A DNA stretch of 64,000 bases, from positions 103,981 to 167,980 of the forward strand of contig JAAVFL010000035.1 in the NCBI GenBank assembly GCA_014800795.1, read 5' to 3'. Source of the stretch: Bacteroidales bacterium. GTDB lineage: Bacteria; Bacteroidota; Bacteroidia; Bacteroidales; Muribaculaceae. The position numbers and the translations under genes are program-made. Below are positions 35,555 through 44,738 of the stretch, piece after piece. The notes beneath the pieces are model-generated. The model searched no databases, had not been told where the DNA came from, and saw nothing but the letters and a program-made list of their open reading frames with translations. Each line of letters opens with the position of its first letter. Position 1 is the first letter of the stretch.

Positions 35555-37753
35555 TCAGTTGATTGCGATTTTTGTACAGACACGTGTGCCGGATCCGCCA
35601 TAAATATCCAGAATGTATATTCCGCTGTGGAAGCTGGAGCAGTCGATGTTTATCTGGTCCTCACCGTTACCGGAGTGGCTGTAAACGGTTCTTCCGTCCG
35701 TGGAGATGATCCGCACTTCCGATATTGCCGATTTGGCCAGGGCCACGGTCAGCATCTGTCCTGATAATTTAATCAAAGGTTTGTCATTCTCTGTCACGGA
35801 AACCGATCCGGATCCGGCCAGTGAGCGGGCTATTTTCAGACCGGCGGCAGCATCCAGAATGCCGTGCCCCCACTGAGGGTTTTCTGTGTTGACTGTCGGT
35901 ACGGAAGCTGTGTTTAATACAATCTCACGTATCTCTTTCCCGGTCAGTTCCGGATTCGCCTGTAGCCAAAGGGCAGTAACTCCGGCAACGAAGGGGCTCG
36001 ACATGGAGGTCCCCTGCATCGGTCCCCAATAGTCGGTGCGTCCGTCGCGTTCTATGGCTATTGTGGCGAGTTTCTGCGGATAGTCAGGGTTGCTGTCACA
36101 ATATGGCCATGATAGTGACGACACGAGCTGCGCTCCGGGGGCACATATGTCAGGCAGTATCTTCCCGTCGGATAGTGTTCCGTATGAACTGAAATAGCTT
36201 ACATCGTCCGGCGGCAGTTTTGCCTGAAAATCTATGGGCTGACCATTTATACCGGTGAAACTGTTGGCACTGTTCAGTGCCCCTACGCATATCGGTCCAT
36301 CGCCGGAACAGAAGTCGTTGACGGCACGTGCGGAGGTTGGCACCAGCGATCCCTCCGCTCTGTCGTGGTGTCTTGTGAAAAATATTTTAGGAGTGGAATA
36401 TAGTTCGACAACAGTGCCGGGAGAAGGTGGAATCGCTTCAACACCGAAAAGTACGTTAGCTTTATCCGGATCGTCGGTTGAGATGTCTGTGTAGTTGCAA
36501 TTGAGTGCTACATTGAATCTGTTGTTCTCCGGGTTGAGTTCGGCTACAATATGGATGTAACCATCGATATATTCAGGCATTTGAATCACCGGTATATCGC
36601 CGGGGTTGACATTGTCGGAACATAGAAGCCATTCAAACTGACCTGCGGCCATATCGAATGGAACGGGAATACGGTTGATTTCACCTGTAGAGAAATTCTG
36701 AGTGAGAATGTTTACATCGAAAGGTTCCGGCGTATCAGACCATATATCCACGGTTCCATGCAGATAGAGCGGCATAAGATTCGGGTATTCGCGGAAGTAT
36801 GTGCGGACTCCCGGCACCTGCGCGGATGTGGTTCCGCTGGCGAAGCCCGAGCGTTTGGCTTCGTTGCCTGCCGATATGCATACGGTGGCATCTTCGGTAA
36901 GGCTTTCCATATAACGGTTAAAAAGTGTAGTACCGTCGTGGGGTCCTATATCCGATGATACGGAGATATTGATAGTTGCCGGTTTACCAGCAGATTTAGC
37001 GTAGGCGATTATCTCCTCGCAACCGGCCAGCATCATCGCATCGTATAGCGGGGAGGTTGTAGCTACTATTTCCGCACCGGGAGCCATACCACGCATATTG
37101 CTGGTGGAACTGCTTCCTGCAAGTATACCTGCCACATGTGTGGCATGGCTCTCGCCATCGTCGTCGGTGGTCCATCGCCTTATGTCATCCGGCGATGTAA
37201 GTATGGTGGGTCGCGGGCTGTCGGTCGTGTAATTTACAAGTTTTTTTACCCTCGGGGTACCATCTTCTTCAAGGAAGTTGATGTGGTTCGGGTCAAAGCC
37301 TACGTCGGTAAATCCCACTACGGTGCCTGTGCCGTCGTATGGAGTATTGTCTGAAACGGATATATCGGTAATTTCCGGAAGATTGCAGAACATGCGTGCA
37401 TCAGCCATTTGAGGGATGGATGCGGCATGCGCTTCAAGACGGCGCACACCCATGGCCGATGCAAGTTCTGTAAGGCGGTCGGCCGGTACGGTACATATTA
37501 CTATTGATCCGCGGCGGTGAAGTTCTGTCGCGAAATCCGGTAATGGTGATGTTTCGTTTTCAACGCGTACAAGCAGAGGAAGATATTCGGTCCGGTCATC
37601 AGAGCGTTGATCTGTTGCCGGAGCATGGTGTGGGGCGGCAGATGATTGATATGGTGACATCAGGTACCTCACCCCGGGACTTACGGATGCGTTTTCCCCG
37701 TGGAGAAAGAGGGTGCTTGCAGCAAGGAGAGAGAATAATATCTGGATTCGCAT
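35555..37753 (-). CDS. Secreted S8 (subtilisin-like) serine protease with type IX secretion-like C-terminal domain (copy 1)
   Basis: 732-residue secreted protease. The signal peptide (MRIQILFSLLAASTLFLHG) is followed by a pro-region and the catalytic domain with the triad Asp150 (GFTDVGFDPNH), His206 (SHATHVAGILAG) and Ser583 (MQGTSMSSPFVAGV). A long insert sits between the His and Ser blocks. The last 80 residues (VRIISTDGRTVYSHSG to GIYILDIYGGSGTRVCTKIAIN) look like a type A T9SS sorting domain, implying export and surface attachment. It is the downstream member of a tandem pair, 57 bases after a 752-residue paralogue. Confidence 0.92.
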   Translation of the reverse strand: MRIQILFSLLAASTLFLHGENASVSPGVRYLMSPYQSSAAPHHAPATDQRSDDRTEYLPLLVRVENETSPLPDFATELHRRGSIVICTVPADRLTELASAMGVRRLEAHAASIPQMADARMFCNLPEITDISVSDNTPYDGTGTVVGFTDVGFDPNHINFLEEDGTPRVKKLVNYTTDSPRPTILTSPDDIRRWTTDDDGESHATHVAGILAGSSSTSNMRGMAPGAEIVATTSPLYDAMMLAGCEEIIAYAKSAGKPATINISVSSDIGPHDGTTLFNRYMESLTEDATVCISAGNEAKRSGFASGTTSAQVPGVRTYFREYPNLMPLYLHGTVDIWSDTPEPFDVNILTQNFSTGEINRIPVPFDMAAGQFEWLLCSDNVNPGDIPVIQMPEYIDGYIHIVAELNPENNRFNVALNCNYTDISTDDPDKANVLFGVEAIPPSPGTVVELYSTPKIFFTRHHDRAEGSLVPTSARAVNDFCSGDGPICVGALNSANSFTGINGQPIDFQAKLPPDDVSYFSSYGTLSDGKILPDICAPGAQLVSSLSWPYCDSNPDYPQKLATIAIERDGRTDYWGPMQGTSMSSPFVAGVTALWLQANPELTGKEIREIVLNTASVPTVNTENPQWGHGILDAAAGLKIARSLAGSGSVSVTENDKPLIKLSGQMLTVALAKSAISEVRIISTDGRTVYSHSGNGEDQINIDCSSFHSGIYILDIYGGSGTRVCTKIAIN

Positions 37754-37810
37754 TATAACGGGTTTGACTTTTATGCGTCGATTGCTTTTTAGCGTACGGA
37801 TTATGACTGA

Positions 37811-40069
37811 TTAACGTGATATTTTTACTGATGCTGACGTTTTCGAACCTCTTACGGATATTACATATATGCCGGAGGGGAGAAACGACAGATCGAGAAC
37901 GCCATTGTCGGAGTCTATATTAAGATTCGATACGGTTATGCCGGAAATATCGTACACCGTGGCTGAAATACTGAATTCTCCGGGAGCGTGGATGCGATAT
38001 AAGCCGTTGCCCGTATCAGTTACTGAAACTTCCGCAGGTAATTCAGATTCGATACCGCGCAACGAAGAGCGGGAGTAGGCCTCCGCCACAGCTGCGAAGG
38101 GATCGATTTTACCATATCCTGCTGCCGGATTTTCCGACGGGGATGTGGTTGAGCGGAGTATATCCCTGAGTTGGCCGGATGTTAGATCCGGATTGGCTGA
38201 AAGCATCAGGGCAGCTACCCCCGACACATACGGTGCCGCCATGGATGTTCCCCCCATGAGTGTCCAGTAATATCTGTTGCCATCGGGTGATGTATAGGTG
38301 TCGACTGTAGGATAATCGGTGCTGTATGAACTTTCGTAGTCGCTGCGGGCATGCATATAGCTGTTGAGCGCTGAAAAGATCAGAAGCCCGGGTGCTACAA
38401 CGTCGGGTATAGTTCGTCCGTCAGCCAGATTTGCCCATGATGAGAAAGAACATACGTCACCGATGGTCTCAGCAGGGTAGGGGCTTCCGTCGACATTGCG
38501 CGTCGCATATGCGCCTACTGTTATCATATCGCTGCCGCAGCATATCGATGAAACAGTGCCGTCGGCCGTCGGCGCGTCAAGCCAATCGGTATCTTTTGCA
38601 GAGAAAGCGAGTTCGGAGTTCTCGTTGTATATGAACACTCTTTTGCCCGGTTCGCCGGTCACTCTGATGGTAGTCGCTACATGGTCTTTGCAATCCTGAC
38701 TTCTGGAAGTGAGATAAACCATCAATTCAGCTTTATAGCGGTTGTTGGAGGGATCTAACGAGCATTCGCCGCCGAGATAGCCGTTCGAGTAATTGGTTTT
38801 CATCGGTTCCACTTCAAGAGGTTTGGTGTCGAGTACCCCCATGTATGCTCTTCCTGTACCGATGAATATATTTCCACTCTCTTTTATTTCATGAACGTAA
38901 AGGGGCTCATCGGGATTGTCGAGGTCGCGTATGATGATTTCGACTTTCACAGGGGTGTCATCCTCCGACCATACCTGAACTTTACCTACACCTTGCGAGA
39001 GGGGATTGTATGTGTAAAGAGCTGCTTCTGTCGCATCGAATGCGGTTTCGACATACGGACGCTCTTCGGTAAACGTACCTGTTAGTGCCACGGGCAGCGA
39101 GCCCTCGTTGCCGCACGATATTACCAGTGTCATATCATCGAGCGATGCAAATTCATTGAGCATAGAGGTCAGTGGATCGGATCCGTCATGAGGACCGAAA
39201 TTGTTGCCTAACGACAGATTTACGACACATGGTTTTCCGGCTTCTTCTGCATAATTGTGGATAGAGGCAAGTCCTCTTACCAGATTGGTTTCAGTGAAGA
39301 CACCGCTGGTCAATACTATTTCCGTATCCGGAGCTACACCGCAGTAATCTTCGCCACTGTCGGTGGTAACATGGCCGCCGGCAAAAGTGCCGAGTACGTG
39401 GGTTCCATGCGTTACAATAGTGTAATCGCTCGTATATGCTCCTATGGCTTCGGGGGTATCGTAGATATCGGACCGGGCATCGTCGGGAAAATATGTAAGC
39501 TTTTTGACGCGCGACTTCCCGTCAGCATCCAGAAAACTCACATGGTTCGGTTCGAGGCCTCGATCCATGATTCCGGCAATTACCCCCTTGCCGGTAAATG
39601 AGGGGAGATCCGGAGTGCCGGCATGTACTTTATCAATCCCGCCGATGGGAAGACTTATATTGTTGTGTTCTCTCAACGGTGCGTCGAGCCGTATGGCTGT
39701 AACTCCATCTGCGGCGGCAATCCGTCCGATAGCTTCCGGAGGTGCGGATGCGAGCAGGCATCGTCCCATCCTTATTTCTGTAACAAGACCTTCAGCCTCA
39801 AGGCAATCCGTAGGAGTAGAAGCATCTTCGAGGGTGATCAGTATGTCGACACGTCCGTCCGGTGATATGCGGGGCAGGAATATTTTCTGTCCCATACTGC
39901 TGTCAGACGTTGTAACTTTGTGTATATCATTGGTCTCAGAGAGCAGCGCGTTGATGGCGACGCGGTCGAACAGCGACGGAACCGTCTGCGCGGACATTAT
40001 GGCGGGACACATTGAGACTATGCCCAATACGGCTGATCTGACTATTGCTGGAATATTTATGGAGTTCAT
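37811..40069 (-). CDS. Secreted S8 (subtilisin-like) serine protease with type IX secretion-like C-terminal domain (copy 2)
   Basis: 752-residue paralogue of the neighbouring protease with the same order: signal peptide, pro-region, triad Asp169 (AGIMDRGLEPNH), His (HGTHVLGTFAGG) and Ser609 (MGGTSMAAPYVSGV), then a C-terminal beta domain (VYDISGITVSNLN to GIYVISVRGSKTSASVKISR) of the T9SS type. Both catalytic sets are intact. A -7-like element (40099-40106) lies about 30 bases upstream, so the pair is probably one transcription unit. Substrates are unknown; host or dietary protein is a reasonable guess only. Confidence 0.92.
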   Translation of the reverse strand: MNSINIPAIVRSAVLGIVSMCPAIMSAQTVPSLFDRVAINALLSETNDIHKVTTSDSSMGQKIFLPRISPDGRVDILITLEDASTPTDCLEAEGLVTEIRMGRCLLASAPPEAIGRIAAADGVTAIRLDAPLREHNNISLPIGGIDKVHAGTPDLPSFTGKGVIAGIMDRGLEPNHVSFLDADGKSRVKKLTYFPDDARSDIYDTPEAIGAYTSDYTIVTHGTHVLGTFAGGHVTTDSGEDYCGVAPDTEIVLTSGVFTETNLVRGLASIHNYAEEAGKPCVVNLSLGNNFGPHDGSDPLTSMLNEFASLDDMTLVISCGNEGSLPVALTGTFTEERPYVETAFDATEAALYTYNPLSQGVGKVQVWSEDDTPVKVEIIIRDLDNPDEPLYVHEIKESGNIFIGTGRAYMGVLDTKPLEVEPMKTNYSNGYLGGECSLDPSNNRYKAELMVYLTSRSQDCKDHVATTIRVTGEPGKRVFIYNENSELAFSAKDTDWLDAPTADGTVSSICCGSDMITVGAYATRNVDGSPYPAETIGDVCSFSSWANLADGRTIPDVVAPGLLIFSALNSYMHARSDYESSYSTDYPTVDTYTSPDGNRYYWTLMGGTSMAAPYVSGVAALMLSANPDLTSGQLRDILRSTTSPSENPAAGYGKIDPFAAVAEAYSRSSLRGIESELPAEVSVTDTGNGLYRIHAPGEFSISATVYDISGITVSNLNIDSDNGVLDLSFLPSGIYVISVRGSKTSASVKISR

Positions 40070-40098
40070 GATTACGGATGATTGATCTATATCTAATG

Positions 40099-40106
40099 CA
40101 AAGTTA
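40099..40106 (-). promoter_or_regulatory. Possible promoter -7 element of the S8 protease pair
   Basis: TAACTTTG on the minus strand, an exact TAnnTTTG match 30 bases before the protease ATG. The -33 position has no TTTG. Confidence 0.45.
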
Positions 40107-40174
40107 ACGAATTATATCGGTTTTTTAATATAAGCCTATCAATATTTTTAGGGATTTTTAGTTATATGGCATCT

Positions 40175-40206
40175 TTTGCCGTTCACGAAAAAAAGCTGTA
40201 TCTTTG
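40175..40206 (+). promoter_or_regulatory. Promoter of the LptF/G-ribBA operon
   Basis: TTTG (40175-40178), 20 bases, TATCTTTG (40199-40206). Exact consensus and spacing; expected start near 40211, giving a leader of about 60 nt before ATG 40271. Confidence 0.8.
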
Positions 40207-40270
40207 TAGGCAGTAAGGACACGGCAAGCCGACAAAATGTTTTGCTGCCTGAGTGTCTGCAGATACTGAT

Positions 40271-42118
40271 ATGATACTGAAAAGGCTTTACAGATTCATG
40301 CTAAGGAGCTTCCTCCCCCTGTTTCTGATGACATTCCTCATCTGCCTTTTCATTGTGCTCATGCAGTTCCTGTGGAAGTCCATCGACGATCTCGTAGGCA
40401 AGGGGCTCGAGGTGCATGTGATTGCCGAACTATTTTTTTATGCGGCTCTCACTATGGTACCCATGGCGCTCCCGCTTGCCATACTTCTCGCATCGCTCAT
40501 GACATTCGGAAATCTCGGCGAGCGTTTTGAGCTTACTGCTATCAAGGCATCCGGCATATCACTGATGAAAGCCATGCGCCCGCTGATAGTTTTTATATCG
40601 CTTGTGGCCGTCGGAGCCTTCTTTTTTCAGAACTATGTTCTTCCGGTCGCTCAGGTGAAAATGTGGACACTGTTCTATTCCGTCAGGCAAAAATCCCCGG
40701 AGCTGGAAATTCCGGAAGGGGTGTTTTACGATCAGATAAAAGGATATAATTTCTATGTAGAGAGAAAGGACCGCGAGACAGGAACTCTCTACGACATGAT
40801 GATATACGACGTTTCGCGCGGATTCGAGAATTCAAGAATTATTCTCGCCGATTCCGGCCACCTGAAGCTTGCCGATGACAAGGCTCACTTGTTCCTTCAG
40901 CTTTTCGACGGGGAGCAGTTTGAGAATCTGAAGGAAAACACGGCCGGTGCGCCCTCGAGCGGAAACCAGCCATACCGACGCGAATCGTTTAAACTTAAGG
41001 AGATACTTCTGGCTTTCGATGCGGGCTTCAACCGAATGGACGAAAGCGGCATGCGCAACCAGTATGTAGGCAAGAACATAAAGGAACTGCGCGCTACGAT
41101 CGATTCGGTTAGTCACCGTGTGGATTCTGTTGGCAGCATATATGCCGATGCTCTGATCAATACGCCATATCTGCATATCAACCGGACCGCCCGCAAGAAT
41201 ATCGACGGTGAACTGGTTGATGTGGTCGTGCCACCGGTTCAGCTCGACAGACCTCTGGATATCGACTCGTTGTTTTATATCAGACATCCCGAGCGAATTA
41301 CGAGCTACTTGAATCAGGCGCTTATGAAAGCGCAGCGTATGAAGCAGGATTACGAATTCAAAAGCTATGCCATGCAGGACGACCGTAAAACAATACGTCG
41401 CCACGATATAGAGATGCAGAAGAAATTTACCCTCTCGTTCGCATGTCTGATATTTTTCTTTATCGGTGCGCCGCTGGGAGCCATCATCCGCAAAGGTGGA
41501 CTTGGGGCTCCGCTGGTAATTTCGGTACTTCTGTTTATTGTATATTATATTATAGATAACACCGGTTACAAAATGGCACGTGACGGCAAGATTCCCGTAT
41601 GGGAGGGCATGTGGCTCAGTTCGGCCATTCTGTTGCCGCTGGGTGTGTTCTTTACCTATAAGGCCGTGAAGGATTCTGCCGTGTTCGATATGGATGCATA
41701 TAAGAATCTCGTGCGCAGGCTCACCGGATCGCTCCACCGCGAACTGGAGGTGAAAGAGTTCGTGATGCAGGAGGTAATTCCCTCTGAGGCCATATCGCTG
41801 CTGACATCACTTATTGACAAATGCGGACATATCAGCAATGAATATAAGGCTCTCGCGCCGATGAAAAGGTTGAAATATATATTCGTGCGTTTCCCGGGGC
41901 GTGAGGAAGCACAACTTATACTTAACGATACGGTCGACTATCTTTCCAATTCCAAGGACACGCGTGTGATAAATCTTGTGAACCGTTTCCCGTTTCAGCT
42001 TACAACACGCACGGCCGACACTACGGTAGATACAGCCAAAGCTCTCGTCGCGATGCTTGAGGAGACCTCGGTTTCTGAAAACGTGGCGTACCCGGAAAAT
42101 AAAGAAGACAAAAACTAA
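40271..42118 (+). CDS. LptF/LptG-family permease (YjgP/YjgQ), lipopolysaccharide transport
   Basis: 615-residue inner-membrane protein of the LPS export complex. I use ATG 40271 (MILKRLYRFMLRSFLPLF); a GTG six codons upstream is in frame but a poorer candidate. Three TM segments lie in the first 130 residues (including LPLAILLASLMTFGNLGERFEL), then a periplasmic beta-jellyroll domain (about 130-380), then three more TM segments (CLIFFFIGAPLGAIIRKGGLG). A cytoplasmic tail of about 140 residues follows the last TM, longer than E. coli LptF/G. Which of the two subunits it is cannot be told. ribBA starts 15 bases downstream. Confidence 0.9.
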   Translation: MILKRLYRFMLRSFLPLFLMTFLICLFIVLMQFLWKSIDDLVGKGLEVHVIAELFFYAALTMVPMALPLAILLASLMTFGNLGERFELTAIKASGISLMKAMRPLIVFISLVAVGAFFFQNYVLPVAQVKMWTLFYSVRQKSPELEIPEGVFYDQIKGYNFYVERKDRETGTLYDMMIYDVSRGFENSRIILADSGHLKLADDKAHLFLQLFDGEQFENLKENTAGAPSSGNQPYRRESFKLKEILLAFDAGFNRMDESGMRNQYVGKNIKELRATIDSVSHRVDSVGSIYADALINTPYLHINRTARKNIDGELVDVVVPPVQLDRPLDIDSLFYIRHPERITSYLNQALMKAQRMKQDYEFKSYAMQDDRKTIRRHDIEMQKKFTLSFACLIFFFIGAPLGAIIRKGGLGAPLVISVLLFIVYYIIDNTGYKMARDGKIPVWEGMWLSSAILLPLGVFFTYKAVKDSAVFDMDAYKNLVRRLTGSLHRELEVKEFVMQEVIPSEAISLLTSLIDKCGHISNEYKALAPMKRLKYIFVRFPGREEAQLILNDTVDYLSNSKDTRVINLVNRFPFQLTTRTADTTVDTAKALVAMLEETSVSENVAYPENKEDKN

Positions 42119-42133
42119 GCGATCTCAAAAGAT

Positions 42134-43339
42134 ATGATACTTGATTCAATAGAAAGCGCTATCGAGGATTTCCGAGATGGCAAAATGGTAATAGTGGTCG
42201 ACGATGAAGACCGTGAGAACGAAGGCGACATTATTGTCGCTGCGGAAAAGATAACACCTGAGCAGGTCAATTTCATGCTCAAGAATGCCCGCGGAGTGCT
42301 TTGCGCGCCTCTGTCGATCTCGCGTTGCCGCGAACTTGATCTCGCTCCGCAGACAACCGACAATACCTCAGTGCTGGGAACCCCGTTCACCATTACAGTC
42401 GATAAGCTCGAAGGGTGTACCACAGGTGTGTCGGCTGAGGACCGATGCGCTACCATACGTGCGCTTGCCGATCCAGATTCAAAGCCAGAGACATTCGGGC
42501 GCCCCGGTCATATCAATCCTCTCTACGCTCAGGACCAGGGGGTTCTGCGTCGCAGCGGCCATACTGAAGCTGCCGTTGATCTTGCCCGTCTCGCCGGGCT
42601 TCATCCGGCTGCCGCACTGATGGAGATCATGTCGGACGACGGTACCATGGCGCGTCTTCCCGAACTTCGCAAACTTGCAGATAAATGGGGCATGAAACTG
42701 GTGAGTATCGCCGATCTGATCGCATATCGTCTGAAAAAAGAATCGCTTGTGGAGAAGGGTGTGGAAGTTGATCTGCCTACCTGCTACGGACATTTCCGTC
42801 TTATTCCCTTCCGCCAGAAGAGCAACGGTCTCGAACATGTGGCTATTTTCAAGGGTGATGTCAATACCGATGAACCCGTTCTGGTTCGTGTTCATTCGTC
42901 CTGCGCAACAGGCGATATATTCGGTTCGCTCCGCTGCGATTGCGGCGAGCAGCTCCATCAGGCTCTGCGGATGATAGAGAAAGAGGGGAGGGGAGCCGTG
43001 ATATATCTAAGTCAGGAAGGCCGAGGTATAGGACTGATGGATAAAATCCGTGCCTACAAGCTTCAGGAGGAAGGTATGGATACCGTTGAGGCAAACCTCC
43101 ATCTCGGTCATAAAGCCGACGAGCGCGACTATGGTGTAGGGGCTCAGATTCTCCACGAACTTGGAATCAGGAAGATGCGCCTTATGACTAATAATCCTGT
43201 GAAGCGTATAGGGCTTGAAGGATACGGACTTGAAGTAGTGGAGAATGTACCCATCGAGATTGATCCAAATGATTTCGACCGATTCTACATGTCAACCAAG
43301 AAGCACCGCATGGGCCACGACCTCCACAAAGTCGACTGA
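42134..43339 (+). CDS. ribBA: Bifunctional 3,4-dihydroxy-2-butanone-4-phosphate synthase / GTP cyclohydrolase II
   Basis: 401-residue fusion catalysing both entry steps of riboflavin synthesis. The DHBP synthase half (1-about 203) has [11 protein letters not shown] and [16 protein letters not shown]. The GTP cyclohydrolase II half (about 206-401) has the zinc motif Cys257-(x10)-Cys268-x-Cys270 in [18 protein letters not shown], then [14 protein letters not shown]. Both halves look catalytically intact. Read with the LptF/G permease from the 40175 promoter, ended by a strong terminator. Confidence 0.97.
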   Translation: MILDSIESAIEDFRDGKMVIVVDDEDRENEGDIIVAAEKITPEQVNFMLKNARGVLCAPLSISRCRELDLAPQTTDNTSVLGTPFTITVDKLEGCTTGVSAEDRCATIRALADPDSKPETFGRPGHINPLYAQDQGVLRRSGHTEAAVDLARLAGLHPAAALMEIMSDDGTMARLPELRKLADKWGMKLVSIADLIAYRLKKESLVEKGVEVDLPTCYGHFRLIPFRQKSNGLEHVAIFKGDVNTDEPVLVRVHSSCATGDIFGSLRCDCGEQLHQALRMIEKEGRGAVIYLSQEGRGIGLMDKIRAYKLQEEGMDTVEANLHLGHKADERDYGVGAQILHELGIRKMRLMTNNPVKRIGLEGYGLEVVENVPIEIDPNDFDRFYMSTKKHRMGHDLHKVD

Positions 43340-43392
43340 TTCTTATAGCTCTTTATCAGTCGGCATCCTATAATTCCTCTTAACTGAAGAGC

Positions 43393-43449
43393 AAAACCCT
43401 GTCACCCCCGCACAGTCTATATGACATGTGCAGGGGGTGACAGGGTTTT
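43393..43449 (+). terminator. Strong terminator after ribBA
   Basis: 22-base left arm (43393-43414, AAAACCCTGTCACCCCCGCACA) pairs with 43427-43449 with one bulged A, loop of 12 bases, followed by TTTTTG. The A-run on the left also makes it usable from the other strand. Confidence 0.9.
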
Positions 43450-43522
43450 TGTCGGTTTAAAATTTAATATAATACGCTATTTAATAATTATTAATAATGA
43501 AGGTAAATATTGTTAAGCTGTG

Positions 43523-43530
43523 TAACTTTG
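43523..43530 (+). promoter_or_regulatory. Possible promoter -7 element of the LRR pseudogene
   Basis: TAACTTTG, an exact -7 match 62 bases before the ATG; no -33 TTTG at the right spacing. The surrounding 100 bases are very AT-rich. Confidence 0.4.
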
Positions 43531-43591
43531 CAGATTAATAGTAGCGTTGATATTTCTTTATTACACAGTTTAACTTAATATTATTTTTTAC

Positions 43592-44503
43592 ATGAAAAGA
43601 GTTATTGGTATTCTACCCTTGCTATTGATCATGTGTTACAGTCCTATATTGGCTATGACGTTTACTGTCAATGGCCTAACATATGAGACTATAGACAATA
43701 ATCTCAATGTATATGTGGCCCCGCCGGTTAGTGGAACTCACTATAGCGGTTCCATAAGTGTAGAGAGTTCTGTATATTATGAAGGACGAACTTATACGGT
43801 AAAAGCAATCGGTAAGAACGCATTCGCTGAGAGATCGGATTATACAGGTGCCAGACTTACCTCGATAGATATTGACAACAGTATAGAAAAGATTGATGAT
43901 TCTGCTTTCCGTAATTGTACGGGTTTAACTTCTATAGAGATTCCTAACCGTACTACCGAAATCGGTGTCTCTGCTTTCGAAGGGTGCTCGTCGATGACTA
44001 AAGTAACTCTTGGCAGTATCTTACTGAAATAAATCAGAACGCTTTCGCTAACTGTCCGAAGCTGGCTGATCTGGAAGTAAAAGAACGTGTTACATCCATC
44101 GGTGATTATGCCTTCCTGAATTGTTCGTCGCTAAACAATGTAACTTTTCGCCCACTATTCCGGTTGGAAATATACTTTTGAGACACCTGCTGATGCTCCG
44201 TTGAAGCAGCCGATGGTTATTTTCAATGAAAACGGATGGCAGACAGAAGATATGGTGCTCGTAAATTACGGTATATACAACTGGGCCGGATTGTTCGGTC
44301 AATCAGGAGTAGAAGTCGTGAGCGCAGACAGCAGCTCTGTTGTTACAGTTTCCGGTAAAACCATCTGTACAGTCGGTAAAATCAGAGTGTACAGTATGAC
44401 GGGAATTGTTGTGGCAGATGGAATGGATAGTGTTGACATCTCGGAAGCCGGAACTTATATAGTTGTTACTGATAGCGGAGCTGTCAAAGTTTCCCTCAAG
44501 TAA
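43592..44503 (+). pseudogene. BspA-like leucine-rich-repeat surface protein, frameshifted twice
   Basis: The first frame gives a signal peptide (MKRVIGILPLLLIMCYSPILA) and LRR_5/BspA-type repeats (FRNCTGLTSIEIPN, FEGCSSMTKVTLGS), then hits TAA at 44030-44032. The repeat pattern continues in a second frame from about 44017 (LTEINQNAFANCPKLADLEV, then YAFLNCSSLNNVTF) and returns to the first frame near 44147 (HYSGWKYTFETPADAPLKQP). The end (44201-44503) finishes in a beta-rich tail, ISEAGTYIVVTDSGAVKVSLK-like, resembling a T9SS sorting domain. Two opposite shifts about 130 bases apart explain this. It is either a decaying gene or two sequencing errors. Only three or four repeats remain, short for the family. 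Confidence 0.75.
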
Positions 44504-44521
44504 TCAACTGTCTTTAAATCA

Positions 44522-44568
44522 AAACAAAAGCGGCCGTAATGTTCATCACAATACGACCGCTTTTGTTT
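44522..44568 (+). terminator. Terminator after the LRR pseudogene
   Basis: 17-base arms (44522-44538 and 44552-44568, AAACAAAAGCGGCCGTA with one wobble) and a run of T (TTTTGTTT) in the right arm. Symmetric enough to act on both strands. Confidence 0.8.
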
Positions 44569-44594
44569 CTTAGATACATCGGTCGGAAAAACAC

Positions 44595-44633
44595 AAAGGC
44601 GAAATGAGTGACGAGTGTCTTCATTCCGCCTTT
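44595..44633 (-). terminator. Terminator of the beta-barrel-like protein gene
   Basis: 13-base arms (44595-44607 and 44621-44633, AAAGGCGAAATGA against TCATTCCGCCTTT, one mismatch). On the minus strand the stem is followed by GTGTTTTTCC. It lies 105 bases past the stop codon at 44739. Confidence 0.7.
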
Positions 44634-44738
44634 GTTATACAGGAGAGAATAGGATTACCTCAGTAGAGAAGTGTGCCGGAGATGTTCCGGTAGCTGCTGC
44701 CGGCGGGGGCTCACTGAGGCATTGCCCGGATACGATAT

